This document shows, one piece after another, positions 60,231-64,000 of a DNA stretch of 64,000 bases; the stretch's first letter is position 1; each line of letters starts with the position of its first letter. The position numbers and the translations under genes are program-made. Source of the stretch: Betaproteobacteria bacterium (lineage in GTDB: Bacteria > Pseudomonadota > Gammaproteobacteria > Burkholderiales > Rhodocyclaceae); assembly GCA_009782565.1 (NCBI GenBank), contig WRIU01000005.1:62001-126000 (forward strand), given 5' to 3'. The notes below the pieces were generated by a model. That model had not been told where the DNA came from. It saw nothing but the letters and a program-made list of their open reading frames with translations, and searched no databases.

Positions 60231-63200
60231 TCACGCCGCCACCGGTTCGGCCATTCGCATCGCGGCTTCGATATCGACTTCTACCACTCTCGATACGCCC
60301 TGTTCCTGCATAGTGACCCCAACGAGTTGCGGCGCAGCTTCCATCGTAATCTTATTGTGGCTGATGAAAATAAATTGCGTCTGCAACGACATGTGCTTCA
60401 CCATTTCGGCATAGCGCACGGTATTGGCGTCATCCAGCGGCGCGTCAACCTCATCGAGCATACAGAACGGAGCCGGGTTGAGCTGGAACATGGCGAATAC
60501 CAGCGCAATCGCAGTCAAAGCCTTTTCGCCGCCGGATAGCAACTGGATGGTAGCGTTCTTCTTGCCGGGGGGCTGCGCCACGATCTGAATGCCCGCGTCG
60601 AGAATTTCCTCACCAGTCAGCACCAGCGCCGCCCGCCCACCTCCAAAGAGTTGCGGAAACAACCTGCCGAAATGCTCATTGACCGTATTGTATGTCGTTT
60701 GCAGCATTTCGCGCGTTTCCCTGTCGATGCGGCGAATGGCGTCTTCCAGCGTCTCGATGGCCGTGAACAAGTCGTCGTTCTGGGCATCCAGGTAAGACTT
60801 GCGCTCGGCAGCGGTACGCAGTTCTTCAACTGCGGCAAGGTTGACCGCGCCCAGGGCGGCGATTTCCCGTCCGAGCCGCGACACTTCGCGCTGCAAGGCA
60901 TTTTCACTTGGCGCATTGACCAGCAGCGGGGCCAGCGCGTTTTCATCGGCTCCCGCCTCTGCCAGCCTCTCGTCAAATTGCGCGGCGGCCAATTCCGCCG
61001 CCTGCGCTTCCAGCCTCAGATCGGCCACGCGCGCACGCAGGGGAGCCGCTTCGTGTTCGATGCGTAGGCGCAGTTCTTCAAGCTCGCGCAGGGCGGCTAC
61101 TGCCTGTTCGAGCGCGTCGCGGCAGGAGGCCAGAGCGGCTTCGCGGCCACCACGCGCATCGAGCGCCATTTGCAGGGACTCCCTGCAACGGCTGTCGTCG
61201 GTGGCTTCGATTTCCGCTTCACGGGCCGTCCGTTCGCTGACGATCTTTTCGAGTTGTTCGCCCGCCAGTTGCAGGTTGCGGATGTTGTCTTCGAGTTTGC
61301 CCGCGCATTCACGCTCCGAAAAACGGGCTTCCTGGAGTTCGCGCTCGAGCGACTGTTCCAGCGCGCGTAAGTCGCGTAAGGCGCTGTCACGCTCGCGCAG
61401 GGCGTCGATAGCAGCATCGAGCCGGACGCGTTCGAGTTCGGCCAGTTCTGTCGCGCGGGCATGTTCGAGTTCGGCCTGTGCATTGCGTTCGCGCTCGCCT
61501 TCTTCCTGTCGCAGCAATTCGGAAAGGTCGCTTGCGAGCCGCGCGCGTTGCTCTTCCACACGATTTGCCGCCTGGACGAGCTTGAGGACTTCGACTTCCC
61601 CCGCGTGACGTTCCCCTTGCGCGGCCTGAGCCTCGCTTCGGAAGGCGTCGATCCGGGATTGCGCGTCGGCGCACTTGCTTTGCGCGCCATGCAGCGTCTG
61701 CTGCGCGTAGCGCAGTTCGTCTTCGAGTGCCCGCAGGCGCTCGGCGAGCGCGTCGATTTCGCGTTGCCGTTCGATCAGCCCGTGCGCGCGGCTATCCGGG
61801 ACGAAGTGTGCCAGCATGCCGCGGCTCAACACCTGCCCGCGCGGGCTGACCAGGCACACGCCGGGAGGCAGCGCAGCGCGGCGGGGAAGCCAGTCGTCGA
61901 GCCGTTCGACCGCGAACCAGCCGCGCAGCCAGTCGGCAAGCAGGGCATCCCGCATGGCATCGCCCGTAATCACCAGATCACTCAAGGCAACGACGCCAGG
62001 CAGCGCGGGTAGTTCATCCCCCGGCACGATGTCCGTGAAGCCAAGCGCCAGCGCGTCCGGCGGCGGGTCGGCGAGGAGGTCGGCAGCCAGCAAGCCGCCC
62101 CCCTCCGTCAGTCGTGCCGCCAAGCGTTCGCGCAATACGGCCTCGATCGCGGTCTCCCAACCCGCTTCAACTTTCAATGAGCGCCACAGCGGCGGCAAAT
62201 CGCCGTGGCCGTGGCCGACGAGCCAACCGTCGAGTTCGCCCTGCGCGGCCACCTGGGATTGAAGTTGCACCAGCGCGTTGCGCCGCGCGCGCGATTCGGT
62301 GAGGCGGCGCTGTACCATGTTTTCGGCTTCTATCGCCTCCCGGAGCGCCTCTTGAAGCGCGGGCCAGCGCGCCTGCGCCTCGGCCAATTCCTGTTGCAGA
62401 ACCTCGCAACGCTCGCGCAAGGTATCGAGCCATGCCTGACGCTCGGCGAGTTGCGCCGGATCGGGGCCTTCAATCGCTCCGCGCTCATTGTCGAGCTTCA
62501 CGCGGCGCAGGGAAAGCGCATCGAGCGCGCGCCCAGCGTTGGCGCGGTTAGCTTCTTCCACCCGCAATTGCTGTTCGACTGCCGCCAGTTCGCGCCGCAC
62601 CGATGTCACGGTCGCATCGGCAGCGCGCCAGGCGGATTCGAGTTCCGGCTGGCGGTCTGCAATTTCCTGGTGGCGAGCTTCTGCCTGTTCGGCGCGCAAA
62701 GCAGCATTCTCGGCCAGAGCTTCCCAACGCGCGCGCTCGGCCTCCAGCGCCTCGCGCCTGACGTGCCAATGCTCATGCTCGGTGCCGAGTTGCCCGAGGC
62801 GGGTTTCGAGCCTTTGCCGGGTCTCGCCCAAGTGCTGCAACTCGGTTTCTAACCTGGAGACTTCCGCGCTGGCGGTAAAAAAATCGCTCTGCGCGAGATG
62901 AACGGACTCGGACGCGGCCAGATGTCCGGCTCTCGCCTCTTCAAGCGCGTTTTCCAGTTCCTGTAGACGAGCATTGTCGGCGTCGATGCGAGCCGTGCTG
63001 TCGCGCAGTTCTCCCGCTACGCGGTCAAGTCCGGCGCGCGCCTCGTTGCGTTTGATGAGCCAGAGCAGTTGCTGGCGCTCGTGCAGGGCGGCATCGAACG
63101 CTTGGTAACGTTCGGCGGTAGCGGCCTGGTCTTCGAGATGACCGATACGTTCGCCCAGTTCGAGGCGGATGTCGTCGAGGCGGGCGAGATTGTCGCGCGC

Positions 63201-63758
63201 GTCAGAGAGCCGTCCCTCGGTTTCGCGCCGCCGCTCCCGGTAGCGGGTAACCCCGGCAGCCTCTTCGAGAAAGCCCCGTATTTCTTCCGGGCGCGCCTCG
63301 ATGATGCGCGAGATCATGCCCTGCTCGATGATCGCGTAGGCGCGAGGCCCCAGGCCCGTACCGAGGAAAAGATCGATCACGTCCCGGCGGCGCACATGGA
63401 GGCCGTTGATGTAATAGGTGGACTCGCCCGTGCGTTCCAGGACACGGCGCACGGCAATCTCGGCGTAGCGCGACCATTGTCCCCCTGCGCGGCCAGCCGC
63501 GTTGTCGAACACCAGTTCCACGCTGGCGCGCGACACAGGTTTGCGGGTCGTGGAACCGTTGAAAATGACGTCCTGCATGGATTCGCCACGCAACGCCGAG
63601 GCGCGGGTCTCCCCCAAAACCCATCGCACCGCGTCGATGATGTTCGATTTGCCGCAGCCGTTCGGGCCAACCACGCCGACCAGATTCCCCGGAATGAGCA
63701 CCGTGGTCGGATCGACAAAAGTCTTGAAACCGGCGAGTTTGAGCTTGGACAGGCGCAA
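60231..63758 (-). CDS. smc: Chromosome segregation protein SMC
   Basis: A 1175-residue ATPase of the condensin family. Walker A is GPNGCGKSNIIDAVRW near residue 33. Two long coiled-coil stretches flank a hinge (about 505-660, with DGWLVGHGHGDLPPLW). The C-terminal head holds the signature LLSGGEKALTAIALVFAMF and Walker B PFCMLDEVDAPLDDAN. It organises and separates chromosomes with ScpA/ScpB, which are not in the window. The frame starts at a TTG (63758); no good ATG lies nearby. Confidence 0.96.
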   Translation of the reverse strand: MRLSKLKLAGFKTFVDPTTVLIPGNLVGVVGPNGCGKSNIIDAVRWVLGETRASALRGESMQDVIFNGSTTRKPVSRASVELVFDNAAGRAGGQWSRYAEIAVRRVLERTGESTYYINGLHVRRRDVIDLFLGTGLGPRAYAIIEQGMISRIIEARPEEIRGFLEEAAGVTRYRERRRETEGRLSDARDNLARLDDIRLELGERIGHLEDQAATAERYQAFDAALHERQQLLWLIKRNEARAGLDRVAGELRDSTARIDADNARLQELENALEEARAGHLAASESVHLAQSDFFTASAEVSRLETELQHLGETRQRLETRLGQLGTEHEHWHVRREALEAERARWEALAENAALRAEQAEARHQEIADRQPELESAWRAADATVTSVRRELAAVEQQLRVEEANRANAGRALDALSLRRVKLDNERGAIEGPDPAQLAERQAWLDTLRERCEVLQQELAEAQARWPALQEALREAIEAENMVQRRLTESRARRNALVQLQSQVAAQGELDGWLVGHGHGDLPPLWRSLKVEAGWETAIEAVLRERLAARLTEGGGLLAADLLADPPPDALALGFTDIVPGDELPALPGVVALSDLVITGDAMRDALLADWLRGWFAVERLDDWLPRRAALPPGVCLVSPRGQVLSRGMLAHFVPDSRAHGLIERQREIDALAERLRALEDELRYAQQTLHGAQSKCADAQSRIDAFRSEAQAAQGERHAGEVEVLKLVQAANRVEEQRARLASDLSELLRQEEGERERNAQAELEHARATELAELERVRLDAAIDALRERDSALRDLRALEQSLERELQEARFSERECAGKLEDNIRNLQLAGEQLEKIVSERTAREAEIEATDDSRCRESLQMALDARGGREAALASCRDALEQAVAALRELEELRLRIEHEAAPLRARVADLRLEAQAAELAAAQFDERLAEAGADENALAPLLVNAPSENALQREVSRLGREIAALGAVNLAAVEELRTAAERKSYLDAQNDDLFTAIETLEDAIRRIDRETREMLQTTYNTVNEHFGRLFPQLFGGGRAALVLTGEEILDAGIQIVAQPPGKKNATIQLLSGGEKALTAIALVFAMFQLNPAPFCMLDEVDAPLDDANTVRYAEMVKHMSLQTQFIFISHNKITMEAAPQLVGVTMQEQGVSRVVEVDIEAAMRMAEPVAA

Positions 63759-63868
63759 GGTTGGACGAAGCAGGCGATGAAACAGTGGCTAAACGGCAAA
63801 GGCGGGAGCCGCCTTCAAAGTGATGGATGATACCATCCCCACCCGCAAGATCATGGCCGCCCGGACAA

Positions 63869-64000
63869 TTACGGCCCAAAACCGTAATCGCCATTCTTTA
63901 TAACATTTACCGTAAGGGATATGCCATTATCAATGAATTTATCATATCCTTTTTTAATATTTTGCCAAAAATCGAGCACCTCTGGCTGCCTACGATAAAT
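63869..64000 (-). CDS. Probable YafK-type L,D-transpeptidase, C-terminal fragment (5' end outside window)
   Basis: An open frame of 43 codons enters from the right edge and stops at 63869. The peptide reads IYRRQPEVLDFWQNIKKGYD and continues through a short beta segment to NGDYGFGP. A FWxxLKxGYDxFE pattern followed by a strand at the very end is how YafK/DpaA-family L,D-transpeptidases close. These cleave or form peptidoglycan-lipoprotein links. It is AT-richer than smc. Too short for certainty; the catalytic cysteine region would lie outside the window. About 110 gene-free bases separate it from smc. Confidence 0.5.
   Translation of the reverse strand: MYRRQPEVLDFWQNIKKGYDKFIDNGISLTVNVIKNGDYGFGP

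Overview
The window is ordinary chromosomal DNA of a Gram-negative bacterium. It is GC-rich, almost fully coding, and carries about 60 genes. The gene content (LptD/SurA outer-membrane assembly, AmgK/MurU cell-wall recycling, RatA/RnfH beside smpB, zipA-ligA behind smc, glnD-map, and a CIRCE element in front of rpoH) points to a betaproteobacterium, probably Rhodocyclales-like. That is inferred from gene families and gene order; no rRNA, tRNA or CRISPR array was seen.

Layout, left to right. 1-3 kb: tail of an MCE lipid-transport operon with its lipoprotein, then tusA and a BepA-like M48 protease. 3-5.4 kb: a cytoplasmic GH5 glucanase-like enzyme, comEA and two small unknown genes among palindromic repeats. 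5.4-12.4 kb: CDF metal exporter, nadA, clsB, fba, an unknown gene and pepP. 12.6-15 kb: a RutE-like nitroreductase, then two toxin-antitoxin modules placed tail to tail (DUF1778/GNAT and Phd/PIN). 15-20.1 kb: smpB, ratA, rnfH, a DUF4124 protein, guaB and guaA. 20.1-25.1 kb: an ACT-paaK-tagJ-like operon divergent from a PAS histidine kinase/FixJ-type regulator pair. 25.2-27.1 kb: an AT-richer OlsF-like bifunctional acyltransferase. 27.2-33.8 kb: the lptD-surA-pdxA-ksgA-queF operon, divergent from amgK-pit-murU (33.9-37.1 kb). 37.1-43.6 kb: an SbmA/YddA-like ABC protein whose ATPase motifs are destroyed, glk, glnD and map. 44-50.3 kb: acnB, an isolated 62-residue peptide gene, an acetate transporter and a tonB-exbB-exbD operon. 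50.3-54.6 kb: an AT-rich PD-(D/E)XK-like orphan, gluQRS, rpoH, CIRCE and metG. 54.6-64 kb: a YdgA-family protein, the galU-ligA-zipA-smc operon, and the C-terminus of a probable YafK-type L,D-transpeptidase running off the right edge.

Most of the window is housekeeping. Envelope work is the strongest theme: MCE transport, BepA, LptD, SurA, AmgK/MurU, ClsB, ornithine-lipid-like synthesis, GalU, TonB/Exb, ZipA and the L,D-transpeptidase. The points most worth a second look are the ATPase-dead SbmA-like protein, the phosphate transporter wedged between amgK and murU, the TagJ-like gene translationally coupled to paaK far from any visible type VI locus, the OlsF-like fusion, the convergent toxin modules, the 62-residue peptide with its own terminator, the AT-rich nuclease-like orphan, and the perfect CIRCE in front of rpoH. 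I found no clearly new multi-gene defence or mobile system.
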